From positions 1 through 7,287 of the forward strand of contig JAUXNZ010000153.1 in NCBI GenBank assembly GCA_030682595.1: DNA of 7,287 bases, written 5' to 3'. The notes beneath the pieces were generated by a model, which was given only the letters and a program-made list of their open reading frames with translations, was not told where the DNA came from and ran no database searches. The translations under genes and the position numbers were made by a program. The DNA comes from Rhodocyclaceae bacterium (GTDB lineage: Bacteria; Pseudomonadota; Gammaproteobacteria; Burkholderiales; Rhodocyclaceae). Within the stretch, counting starts at the first letter, position 1, and every line of letters starts with the position of its first letter. Positions 1 to 6,119 of the stretch are shown piece by piece.

Positions 1-1215
1 CTGCAAGCCGGGCTGGCGTCCCGCAAGACAGTTACACCGGACGCTATCGAGTCACTGCCGATGAAGGCCATCTGGCAGGGCTTCACGCATCCGGGCATCA
101 ATTGGGCCGGCACCGTCAACTTCGATGCCGGCAGCTTCCTGACGATCATGGCGTCCCTGGCCACCTCGGAACTCGGTCCCGCGCCCGGCGGCGACAGCTA
201 CGCGCTGCTGTCCAGGGACTACATGAATTTCAGCGCAAAATTCGGCTACCACTTTGCGACGATTGACGCGCTGTGCGGCAGCGAACCAAATCACAACTAC
301 GTTTCCCTGCAATTTGCCGGCGGCGCCGGGAACTACTACGGTCGCTCGCTGCGCGTCCGCTTTCTGGGCGCGGTGCTGGAGCGGCTCGGCTTTCAGGTCA
401 CCCTGCAAGGCGACCTGCTGGAAGCCACTTTCAACCGGCATGACCAGGCGTCGACTCAGGAAGGGCTGGACCAGCTCGGCAGACTGCTGGCCACCAGTCG
501 CCTGCTCGATATGACCTTGTCAGAACAGGACTCGGTCGACGCGCTCGTCGAAGCGTTCTTCGAGGGCGAATATGACTTTCTGCGGCCATGGAACGCGAAT
601 CAACCGGAGGGATTTTTTACCCAACTTGGCCACTGGCAGCGCCGTGCCGTTGATGACACGACCTGCCTGTTCCAGAATGGCCAGTTTTCACAAAGCGCCG
701 TAACGGGAACAGTTGCGGGACTCATCGGCAAGACCCTGGGCGGCGCCTACCATGATTTCCTCGACACCATCGGTGCGTACTATTACTTCCCGCTGGCGAT
801 TGCCAAGGACGGCACGCTGGGCAATGGCCGCATCCAGGTGGACGTCAAACCGGAGCGCGGCAACATCGACCGGGCGGGGGGCATCGTCTTCGGCCTCAGA
901 AATGCCGCGAATTATTTCGTCTTCAGAATCAACGCGCTCGAAGACAACGCCATATTGTTCGAATTCGTCAATGGCCGGCGGATCGAGCGGCAAACCCTGG
1001 ACATGCTGGTCGCCGCAAACACCTGGTATCGCCTCTCCGTAACCATCGACAACCACGCCATCCGCTGCCAGGCAGGCGACCGGCATTCCCTTGAATACAC
1101 GGCGGCAACCGCCGTGGCGGGGCATGTCGGCTTGTGGACCAAGGCCGACTCGGTTACCCTGTTCGGACCGCTGACCATTGAAGATGCGGATGGTGTCAGA
1201 ACCTTTGGCTATTAG
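1..1215 (+). CDS. PEP-synthase-like protein, C-terminal part, fused to a LamG/DUF1080-type domain (5' end outside window)
   Basis: The frame is open from the first base, so the gene starts upstream of the window; the first ATG at 61 is internal and there is no RBS before it. The 404 visible residues fall in two parts. Residues about 1-185 resemble the C-terminal region of PEP/pyruvate-binding (PEP synthase / PPDK-related) proteins, with a run around residues 66-110 containing YALLSRDYMNFSAKFGYHF, a Cys at about 92, and an FAGGAG loop. The ATP-grasp, phosphohistidine and most of the PEP-binding part would lie upstream and cannot be seen. Residues about 205-397 look like a concanavalin/LamG or DUF1080 (3-keto-disaccharide hydrolase-like) beta-sandwich: GHWQ, FPLAIAKDG, AGGIVFGLRNAANYFVFRIN, then a GLWTKADS close. 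That domain usually binds or processes sugars. The fusion is seen directly; the combined role is unknown. The gene ends 55 bases before the GST gene, on the same strand. Confidence 0.8.
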   Translation: MQAGLASRKTVTPDAIESLPMKAIWQGFTHPGINWAGTVNFDAGSFLTIMASLATSELGPAPGGDSYALLSRDYMNFSAKFGYHFATIDALCGSEPNHNYVSLQFAGGAGNYYGRSLRVRFLGAVLERLGFQVTLQGDLLEATFNRHDQASTQEGLDQLGRLLATSRLLDMTLSEQDSVDALVEAFFEGEYDFLRPWNANQPEGFFTQLGHWQRRAVDDTTCLFQNGQFSQSAVTGTVAGLIGKTLGGAYHDFLDTIGAYYYFPLAIAKDGTLGNGRIQVDVKPERGNIDRAGGIVFGLRNAANYFVFRINALEDNAILFEFVNGRRIERQTLDMLVAANTWYRLSVTIDNHAIRCQAGDRHSLEYTAATAVAGHVGLWTKADSVTLFGPLTIEDADGVRTFGY

Positions 1216-1270
1216 AGGCTCGGCCGGGCGGTGGTAGACTTTCCGCTCCCCACTTCAGCGGCAAAATTTC

Positions 1271-1879
1271 ATGAAACTGCATGGCACCCTCACCAGCCCC
1301 TATGTCCGCAAGACGCGCATCGTCCTCGCGGAAAAGAAGATCGATTACGAACTGGTCATCGATAACGGGGGGGCCGATGGCAGCGGCCTGGCCGAACACA
1401 ATCCGCTGTGCCGCGTTCCGGTGTTGCTCCTGGATGACGGCGGCACACTGTTCGATTCGCGCGTGATTGTCGAATACCTCGACAGCCTGGCCCCCAACAA
1501 TCGCCTGATTCCGCCGCCCGGCCGCGAGCGCACGCTGATCCGCCGCTGGGAAGCCCTCTGCGACGGCATCTGCGACGCGGCCACGGCCATCATGTATGAA
1601 ACCAAGCGGCCGGCAGGCGAGCAAAGCCAAAGCTGGATCGACCGCCAGCGCAAGGTGATTGGTTTCGGGCTGGCGGCCTGCGCCCACGACCTGGGCGAGC
1701 AGTCCTGGTGTCACGGCACGGCCATCACGCTGGCCGACATCGCCCTCGGCAGCACGTTGGGCTATCTGGTCTTCCGCTTTCCCGACATCGACTGGCGCAC
1801 GACCTACCCGAATCTGGCGAAGCACTACGCCAAGCTGATGCAGCGTCCGTCGTTCGCCGAAACCGCGCCGCAGGGCTAG
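1271..1879 (+). CDS. Glutathione S-transferase family protein, YibF-like
   Basis: This 202-residue protein has the usual length for a cytosolic bacterial GST. The thioredoxin-fold N-terminal domain covers residues about 1-78: TSPYVRK (8-14) supplies the likely catalytic Ser9, RVPVLL (48-53) carries the cis-Pro50 that contacts the glutathione backbone, and FDS (61-63) matches the gamma-glutamyl-binding Asp/Glu-Ser pair. The all-helical C-terminal domain follows, with an N-capping box TLAD at 153-156. The overall pattern resembles E. coli YibF. The family conjugates or reduces electrophiles with glutathione; the substrate here is unknown. The ATG at 1271 begins right at the conserved MKL strand, but no clear Shine-Dalgarno is visible in front of it. 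The stop (TAG, 1877-1879) lies one base from the end of the convergent mnmA gene, with no terminator between them. Confidence 0.92.
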   Translation: MKLHGTLTSPYVRKTRIVLAEKKIDYELVIDNGGADGSGLAEHNPLCRVPVLLLDDGGTLFDSRVIVEYLDSLAPNNRLIPPPGRERTLIRRWEALCDGICDAATAIMYETKRPAGEQSQSWIDRQRKVIGFGLAACAHDLGEQSWCHGTAITLADIALGSTLGYLVFRFPDIDWRTTYPNLAKHYAKLMQRPSFAETAPQG

Positions 1880-1880
1880 C

Positions 1881-2954
1881 TCAGAGAATTACCCCGCCGC
1901 CCAGGCAGACCTGCGACTCATAAAGCACGACGGACTGGCCTGGCGTGACTGCCCACTGCGGCGCGGCAAAGGCAATTTCACACTGGTTATCGGCCAGCGT
2001 TTCAATGGCGCAGGCTGAATCCGGCATGCGATAGCGGGTCTTGGCTGCATACACCCAGTGGGTGTGCGGCGCACGGGACGAAACCCAGGACAACTGGCCG
2101 GCCGTCAGCCGGTCACGCAGCAGGGCGGGATGCGCGTGCCCCTGCACGGCGTAGAGCACATTCGTCGCCATGTCCTTGGCGGCGACGAACCAGGGTTCTT
2201 CGGCGGCGCCCTTCACGCCGCCGATCCCCAAGCCCTCGCGCTGGCCGAGCGTGTAATACGCCAGGCCTTCATGCCGGCCAATGACCCGATCATCATCGAG
2301 GCGGCGGATTTCCCCCGGCTGCTTCGGCAGGTAGCGCGCGAGAAACTCGCGGAACGGCCGCTCGCCGATGAAACAGATGCCGGTCGAATCCTTCTTGGCG
2401 CAATTGGGCAGGCCGGCTGCCTGGGCAATTTTGCGCACCTCGCGCTTGTAGAGGCCACCCACCGGGAACAGCGTCCGCGCCAGTTGCGTCTGATTCAGGC
2501 GGTAGAGGAAATAGCTCTGATCCTTCGTGCCATCCTCGGCCTTCAGCAACTGGAACTCGCCAAGAAATTCGCGCACCTGGGCATAGTGGCCCGTGGCGAT
2601 CTTGTCGGCGCCGAGAAGCATGGCATGGTCGAGGAAGGCCTTGAACTTGATCTCGGAATTGCACAGCACGTCGGGATTCGGCGTGCGGCCGGCCTGGTAT
2701 TCGCGCAGGAAATCGGCAAACACACGGTCGCGGTAGGCGGCGGCGAAATTGACAACCTCCAGTTCGATGCCGATGACGTCGGCCGCCGCGGCCGCGTCGA
2801 CCAGGTCCTGGCGCGAGGAACAATAATCGTCCGTGTCGTCACCTTCCCAGTTCTTCATGAACAGGCCGATGACCTCATGGCCCTGGCGCTTGAGCAGCAA
2901 CGCCGCCACCGCGGAATCGACGCCGCCGGACATGCCGACAATGATCTTAGCCAT
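1881..2954 (-). CDS. mnmA: tRNA-specific 2-thiouridylase MnmA
   Basis: MnmA uses ATP and a persulfide relay to place sulfur at C2 of U34 in tRNAs for Lys, Glu and Gln, part of mnm5s2U synthesis in the cytosol. The protein is 357 residues, close to the 368 of E. coli. The N-terminal PP-loop GMSGGVDS (7-14) binds ATP. NPDVLC carries the nucleophile Cys98 with Asp96, and STGIC carries the second catalytic Cys194. TGHYA (121-125) and KDQSYFL (144-150) are further family motifs, and the C-terminal beta-barrel ends in CLGGGVIL. I chose the ATG at 2952-2954, giving MAKIIVGMSGG, rather than an upstream in-frame start at 3002 that would add 16 residues not typical of the family and lie inside nudJ. 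A GGAGG (2967-2971, minus strand) lies 12 bases before this ATG. The start overlaps the nudJ stop by 8 bases, suggesting translational coupling. Confidence 0.97.
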   Translation of the reverse strand: MAKIIVGMSGGVDSAVAALLLKRQGHEVIGLFMKNWEGDDTDDYCSSRQDLVDAAAAADVIGIELEVVNFAAAYRDRVFADFLREYQAGRTPNPDVLCNSEIKFKAFLDHAMLLGADKIATGHYAQVREFLGEFQLLKAEDGTKDQSYFLYRLNQTQLARTLFPVGGLYKREVRKIAQAAGLPNCAKKDSTGICFIGERPFREFLARYLPKQPGEIRRLDDDRVIGRHEGLAYYTLGQREGLGIGGVKGAAEEPWFVAAKDMATNVLYAVQGHAHPALLRDRLTAGQLSWVSSRAPHTHWVYAAKTRYRMPDSACAIETLADNQCEIAFAAPQWAVTPGQSVVLYESQVCLGGGVIL

Positions 2955-3396
2955 AGTGACGGATGACCTCCAGGGAAAAGCGCTGCCCGGCAAGAAAGTC
3001 ACGCACGCATTGCCCGACCAGCGGGCTGCGATGCCGCTCGCGACAGGCCTCGATTTCAGCGGGCGTCATCCAGACGGCGCGCAGGATGCCCGCGTCGAGG
3101 CGGCGCGCCGTATCACGAGCGCCGACTTTTCCGGCAAAGGCAAAGCGCAAGTACGTCAAATCCCCCTGCGGGCGCGGCCACTGATAAACGCCGATCAGCT
3201 CGGTCGGAACAAATTCGTAAGCGGTCTCTTCCAGCGTCTCGCGGCTGCAGGCGGCCAGCAGCGATTCGCCTTCATCGAGATGCCCGGCGGGCTGATTGAA
3301 GCGCACGCCCTCGGGGGTCTCTTCCTCGACCAGCAGGAAGCGGCCGTCCTCTTCGACCACCGCCGCCACCGTGACATGGGGTTTCCAAATTTCCAT
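2947..3396 (-). CDS. nudJ: Nudix hydrolase NudJ (phosphatase, HMP-PP/nucleotide type)
   Basis: This 149-residue protein resembles E. coli NudJ, which removes phosphate from nucleoside di/triphosphates and from the thiamine precursor HMP-PP. It opens with KPHVTVAAVV, the usual first strand. The Nudix box runs from Gly38 to about Tyr60: G38, E44, R52, E53, E56 and E57 are present, so the metal-binding REXXEE core is intact, but the late Gly of the signature is Ala59. The motif FNQPAGHL just before the box and SPLVGQCVRDFLAGQRF near the C-terminus also match NudJ. The ATG at 3394-3396 is followed at once by family sequence. No Shine-Dalgarno is visible upstream, and a -10-like box lies only 7 bases away, so the mRNA may be leaderless or nearly so. 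It is the first gene of a nudJ-mnmA unit. The exact substrate is inferred from the family. Confidence 0.93.
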   Translation of the reverse strand: MEIWKPHVTVAAVVEEDGRFLLVEEETPEGVRFNQPAGHLDEGESLLAACSRETLEETAYEFVPTELIGVYQWPRPQGDLTYLRFAFAGKVGARDTARRLDAGILRAVWMTPAEIEACRERHRSPLVGQCVRDFLAGQRFSLEVIRHYG

Positions 3397-3401
3397 GGGC
3401 C

Positions 3402-3430
3402 CGATTTTACCGGCGCAATTCCGATAAAAT
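3402..3430 (+). promoter_or_regulatory. Putative promoter for ilvE
   Basis: A TAAAAT box at 3425-3430 matches the sigma-70 -10 consensus at five of six positions and lies about 35 bases before the ilvE ATG, leaving a leader of roughly 28 bases. No good -35 is present: the hexamer 17 bases upstream (3402-3407, CGATTT) is poor. The box sits in the right arm of an imperfect dyad shared with the divergent nudJ promoter. The call is inferred from sequence only. Confidence 0.42.
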
Positions 3431-3432
3431 CA
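3404..3432 (-). promoter_or_regulatory. Putative promoter for nudJ-mnmA
   Basis: On the minus strand a TAAAAT box occupies 3409 down to 3404, five of six to the -10 consensus, with GGTAAAAT context. Its expected transcription start, about 7 bases further, would fall at or next to the nudJ ATG (3396), implying a leaderless or near-leaderless transcript. The -35 position (3432-3427, TGATTT) is weak. It overlaps the ilvE promoter back to back, so the two polymerases could not bind together. Confidence 0.38.
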
Positions 3433-3452
3433 CCGATCACAACTAAAACGCT

Positions 3453-3456
3453 GGAG
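3453..3456 (+). promoter_or_regulatory. Ribosome-binding site of ilvE
   Basis: GGAG lies 8 bases before the ATG at 3465. This favours that ATG over a second in-frame ATG at 3471, which would be 14 bases from the site. Confidence 0.7.
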
Positions 3457-3464
3457 AAAACAAG

Positions 3465-4385
3465 ATGTCCATGTCCGATCGCGACGGCTTCATCTGGCAG
3501 GATGGCCAGCTCGTGCCCTGGCGCGAAGCCACCACCCATGTGCTGACCCATTCGCTGCATTACGGCCTCGCCGTGTTCGAGGGCGTGCGCGCCTACCAGA
3601 CCGTTTCCGGCACGGCCATCTTCAAGCTCAAGGAACACACCGATCGCCTGTTCAACTCGGCGCACATCTACCGCATGCCGATGCCATATGACCGGGAGAC
3701 GCTGATGGAGGCGCAGAAGGAAGTCGTGCGCGCCAACCATCTTGAATCGGCCTACATCCGCCCGATCGCCTTTTACGGCTCCGAAAAAATGGGCGTCTCG
3801 CCGAAGGGCGCCAAAACCCACGTCGCCATCGCCGCCTGGCCCTGGGGCGCTTACCTCGGCGAGGACGGCATGGAAAAGGGCATTCGCGTCAAGACGTCGA
3901 GCTACGCGCGCCACCACGTGAACGTCAACATGCCGCGCGCCAAGTTTTCGGCTACCTACGCCAACTCGATCCTCGCCAACATGGAAGCCACCGAGCACGG
4001 CTACGACGAGGCCCTGCTGCTCGACGTGGACGGCTTTGTCGCCGAAGGCGCAGGCGAGAACCTGTTCGTCGTCAAGGACAACAAGATTTACGAGCCCGAG
4101 ATCGCCTCGGCGCTCTCCGGGATCACCCGCGCCACCATCATCGCGCTGGCGGATGAACTCGGCTACCAGGTCGTCGCCAAACGGCTGACGCGCGACGACA
4201 TCTATATCGCCGACGAAGCCTTCTTCACCGGCACGGCCGCCGAAGTCACGCCGATCCGCGAACTCGACGGCCGCACCATCGGCGCGGGCTGCCGCGGCCC
4301 GCTCACCACCAAACTCCAGAGCCTGTACTTCGACGTGGTCAACGGCAAAGTGCCGGCCCGCGCCAACTGGCTGAGCTATGTTTAA
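3465..4385 (+). CDS. ilvE: Branched-chain amino acid aminotransferase
   Basis: IlvE is a PLP-dependent fold-type IV transaminase that carries out the last step of isoleucine, valine and leucine synthesis, using glutamate as amino donor, in the cytosol. The 306-residue length matches the family. Markers in order are HYGLAVFEGVRAY (32-44), YIRPIAFYG (97-105) before the substrate pocket, the PLP Schiff-base lysine Lys160 in MPRAK, Glu194 in AEGAGENLF (193-201) that contacts the pyridine nitrogen, SGITR (218-222) and FFTGTAAEVTP (253-263) that bind the PLP phosphate. Lys160 and Glu194 fall at the same numbers as in the E. coli enzyme, supporting the chosen start. A good RBS and a -10-like box lie upstream. 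It heads a plus-strand run: the CHCC zinc-finger gene begins 12 bases after its stop. D-amino acid transaminase is a related alternative, but the GTAAEVTP pattern fits IlvE. Confidence 0.97.
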   Translation: MSMSDRDGFIWQDGQLVPWREATTHVLTHSLHYGLAVFEGVRAYQTVSGTAIFKLKEHTDRLFNSAHIYRMPMPYDRETLMEAQKEVVRANHLESAYIRPIAFYGSEKMGVSPKGAKTHVAIAAWPWGAYLGEDGMEKGIRVKTSSYARHHVNVNMPRAKFSATYANSILANMEATEHGYDEALLLDVDGFVAEGAGENLFVVKDNKIYEPEIASALSGITRATIIALADELGYQVVAKRLTRDDIYIADEAFFTGTAAEVTPIRELDGRTIGAGCRGPLTTKLQSLYFDVVNGKVPARANWLSYV

Positions 4386-4397
4386 CCAAGGATTGCC

Positions 4398-4595
4398 ATG
4401 AACACCACCGATACCGCCCGCGAAGTCGACGTCACGGCCCACGACCTGCCGCTCGCCTGCCCGCGCCCCGACAGCCCCCTGTGGGCGCGTCACCCGCGCG
4501 TCTTTCTCGACGTGCTGAAGCATGACGCCGTCGCCTGTCCCTATTGCGGCACGACCTACCGTTTCACCGGCGCGAAGCCGAAGGGCCATCATTAA
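4398..4595 (+). CDS. Small CHCC-type zinc-finger protein
   Basis: This 65-residue protein fits the zf-CHCC family, related to the zinc-binding part of mitochondrial complex I subunit NDUFS6. The likely zinc ligands are Cys21, His32 (in RHPRVFLDV), Cys47 and Cys50 (in CPYCGTTY); the family spacing is intact. The N-terminal 20 residues look unstructured. An AAGGA at 4388-4392 sits 5 bases before the ATG. The biochemical role of the stand-alone bacterial protein is not established; a link to respiratory complex or metal handling would be inference from the family name only. The gene lies between ilvE (12 bases upstream) and waaF, and its TAA stop overlaps the inferred ATT start of waaF, so it is probably co-transcribed with both. 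The RBS of waaF lies inside its last codons. Confidence 0.9.
   Translation: MNTTDTAREVDVTAHDLPLACPRPDSPLWARHPRVFLDVLKHDAVACPYCGTTYRFTGAKPKGHH
4580..4585 (+). promoter_or_regulatory. Ribosome-binding site supporting an ATT start for waaF
   Basis: GAAGGG lies inside the end of the zinc-finger gene, 5 bases before the ATT codon at 4591. No ATG, GTG or TTG exists in the waaF frame between 4525 and this point, and the ATG at 4522 has GAAG only one base away, which is too close to work well. The site therefore supports initiation at 4591. Confidence 0.5.
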
Positions 4596-5697
4596 AATCC
4601 TGGTTGTCGCGCCGTCCTGGATCGGCGACACCATCATGATGCAGCCGCTCCTGATGCGGCTGCTAGCGCGTCAGCCCGACGCCGCGATTCATGTGCTGGC
4701 GCCGGCGTGGAGTGCGCCGCTCCTCGCGCGCATGCCCGAGGTTACGGCAAGCATCGAAAATCCCTTCGCCCACGGCGCATTCGACTGGGCCGGCCGACGC
4801 GCCCTGGGGCGCCGCCTCAAGGATGAAGGATTTGCAGAATCCTACGTCCTGCCCAATTCGTGGAAATCGGCACTCGTCCCATACTTCGCCGGCATTAAGA
4901 AACGCACCGGCTACACAGGTGAAGCGCGCTACTTTCTGCTGAATGAACGACACGCTCTCGATGCGTCCGCATGGCCACGCCTCGTCGACCGCTATGCCGC
5001 ATTGGCGGGCCCGGCAAAAGCCACCACGCCCGAACCGCGCCTGACCTCGACAGTCGAACAGCAACGCGCCGCGCGCGCAGCGCTCGGGCTGCCGCTGGAT
5101 GTTGCACCCGTCGTATTTTGCCCCGGCGCCGAATACGGCCCGGCCAAGCGCTGGCCGGTACGCCACTTTGCTCGTTTGGCCAAACTGCTGGCACAAAAAG
5201 TCGGCGCTGGCGGGACGGCGCTAGGCCGGCACGCCGACAGCATGGGGACGGCGATAGGCCGGCACGCCGACAACATGGGGACGGCGGTAGATCGTCCCGC
5301 CGACAGCATGGGGACGGCGGTCTGGATTGTCGGTTCGGCCAAGGATGCCCCGGTCGGCGACGCAATCGCCCGACTTGCGGAAGGCGCCGCGCTCAATCTC
5401 TGCGGCCGCACCAATCTCGAACAGGCCATCGACCTGATCGCCGGTGCGGCGGCGGTCGTCAGCAACGATTCCGGCCTGATGCACGTCGCCGCCGCGCTTG
5501 ATCGGCCGCTCGTCGCGCTCTACGGCTCGTCCAGTCCCGGCTACACGCCGCCGCTCTCGGCGCGTGCGACAATCCTTTCCCTCGGCCTCGAATGCAGTCC
5601 CTGTTTCAAGCGCGAATGTCCGCTGGGGCATCTGCACTGCCTCGAAAACCTGACACCCGAACGCGTACTTGCCGCCATGGCCATCCAAACCACATGA
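4591..5697 (+). CDS. waaF: LPS heptosyltransferase II (WaaF/RfaF) with a 33-residue tandem-repeat insertion
   Basis: WaaF adds the second L-glycero-D-manno-heptose from ADP-heptose to the LPS inner core at the cytoplasmic face of the inner membrane (GT9 family, GT-B fold). With the start at 4591 the first residues read (M)KILVVAPSWIGD, placing the catalytic-base Asp at 13 as in E. coli. Other markers are VLPNSWKSALVP and GIKKRTGYTGE in the acceptor domain, CPGAEYGPAKRWP (177-189) and SNDSGLMHVAAALDRPLVALYG in the donor domain, and a late Cys-rich stretch (CSPCFKRECPLGH). Length is 368 residues; residues 208-240 are three 11-residue repeats, and without them it would be about 335, near the family norm. 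The repeats lie between KRWP and strand VWIVGSAKD, likely a surface loop. The start is uncertain: the codon is ATT. The alternative ATG at 4522 adds 23 residues that are only an out-of-frame reading of the zinc-finger gene. The stop overlaps the next start as ATGA. Confidence 0.95.
   Translation: MKILVVAPSWIGDTIMMQPLLMRLLARQPDAAIHVLAPAWSAPLLARMPEVTASIENPFAHGAFDWAGRRALGRRLKDEGFAESYVLPNSWKSALVPYFAGIKKRTGYTGEARYFLLNERHALDASAWPRLVDRYAALAGPAKATTPEPRLTSTVEQQRAARAALGLPLDVAPVVFCPGAEYGPAKRWPVRHFARLAKLLAQKVGAGGTALGRHADSMGTAIGRHADNMGTAVDRPADSMGTAVWIVGSAKDAPVGDAIARLAEGAALNLCGRTNLEQAIDLIAGAAAVVSNDSGLMHVAAALDRPLVALYGSSSPGYTPPLSARATILSLGLECSPCFKRECPLGHLHCLENLTPERVLAAMAIQTT
5212..5321 (+). repeat. 33-bp in-frame tandem repeat, three copies plus an 11-base partial copy, inside waaF
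   Basis: Units start at 5212, 5245 and 5278, each beginning GGGACGGCG and ending ACAGCATG or ACAACATG; a partial fourth (GGGACGGCGGT) starts at 5311. Copies 1 and 2 differ at two positions and copies 2 and 3 at six. The period is a multiple of three and gives 11-residue repeats of the form GTAxGRHADSM, ending in GTA before VWIVG. Every unit contains a dyad CGGCG...CGCCG; in copy 3 it is extended to CGGCGG...CCGCCG. Confidence 0.95.
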
Positions 5698-6119
5698 CCA
5701 AAAAACCGATCTTCACCTCGCCACAGGAAGTCGAGTTTGCCTTCTACGAAGCGCTCGAACGCGGCGACCTCGATGCCATGATGAACGTCTGGTCGGAAGA
5801 TGACGAGGTCGTTTGCATCCATCCGGGCGGACCGCGCCTGGCCGGCTATGCCCTGGTGCGCGAAGGCTGGCGGCAGATCTTCGCGGGCGGCAAGCGCCTC
5901 AAGGTACAGCTCCTGGCCTTATCGACCGTGCCGGGCCATTTCAACGCAGTGCACAGCCTGATCGAGCAGCTCGGCGTGGTCGGCGACAAGCGTCTCGCCA
6001 CCCCGGTAGTTGCCACCAACGTCTACGTACGCGGCGCCTTTGGCTGGCGCATGATCGTCCATCACGCCTCGCCCGTGCCGCCTTCCTCCATCGGCGATGC
6101 GCCGCAGATCCTGCACTAA
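5694..6119 (+). CDS. NTF2/SnoaL-fold protein of unknown function
   Basis: The 141-residue product looks like a small cone-shaped alpha+beta barrel of the nuclear transport factor 2 / SnoaL / DUF4440 group. The pattern is a first helix with FAFYEALERGDLDAMMNVW (about 16-34), then EVVCIHPGGPRLAGYALVREGW (His43-Pro44), and a closing strand pair ATNVYVRG and GWRMIVHHASP. Proteins of this type are often annotated only as NTF2-family; some are enzymes and some bind ligands. No catalytic set can be assigned here, so function stays open. The ATG overlaps the waaF stop as ATGA (5694-5697), so translation is probably coupled to waaF. An upstream in-frame start near 5592 would lie inside waaF and gives no family sequence. 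A hairpin begins at the stop codon. Confidence 0.85.
   Translation: MTKKPIFTSPQEVEFAFYEALERGDLDAMMNVWSEDDEVVCIHPGGPRLAGYALVREGWRQIFAGGKRLKVQLLALSTVPGHFNAVHSLIEQLGVVGDKRLATPVVATNVYVRGAFGWRMIVHHASPVPPSSIGDAPQILH

Noticed and set aside
1212..1240. Possible promoter before the GST gene (TTAGAG, 17 bases, TAGACT)
   Set aside because: The -10 matches four of six and the -35 only two of six; too weak to call.
2058..2966. 302-codon open frame on the plus strand across mnmA
   Set aside because: It is antisense to mnmA, whose catalytic motifs are all intact; its sequence has no recognisable domain.
2955..3002. Longer mnmA start adding 16 residues
   Set aside because: The extra residues precede the conserved MAKIIVGMSGG start and lie within nudJ; the 2954 ATG has a GGAGG and the usual stop/start overlap.
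3195..4637. 480-codon open frame on the minus strand across ilvE
   Set aside because: It runs antisense to a clear ilvE and through nudJ in another frame; the translation is Ala/Gly/Asp/Val-rich with no family motif, as expected of a shadow frame in GC-rich DNA.
5212..5321. CRISPR-like array
   Set aside because: Units are directly adjacent with no spacers, lie in frame inside waaF, and are not near cas genes.
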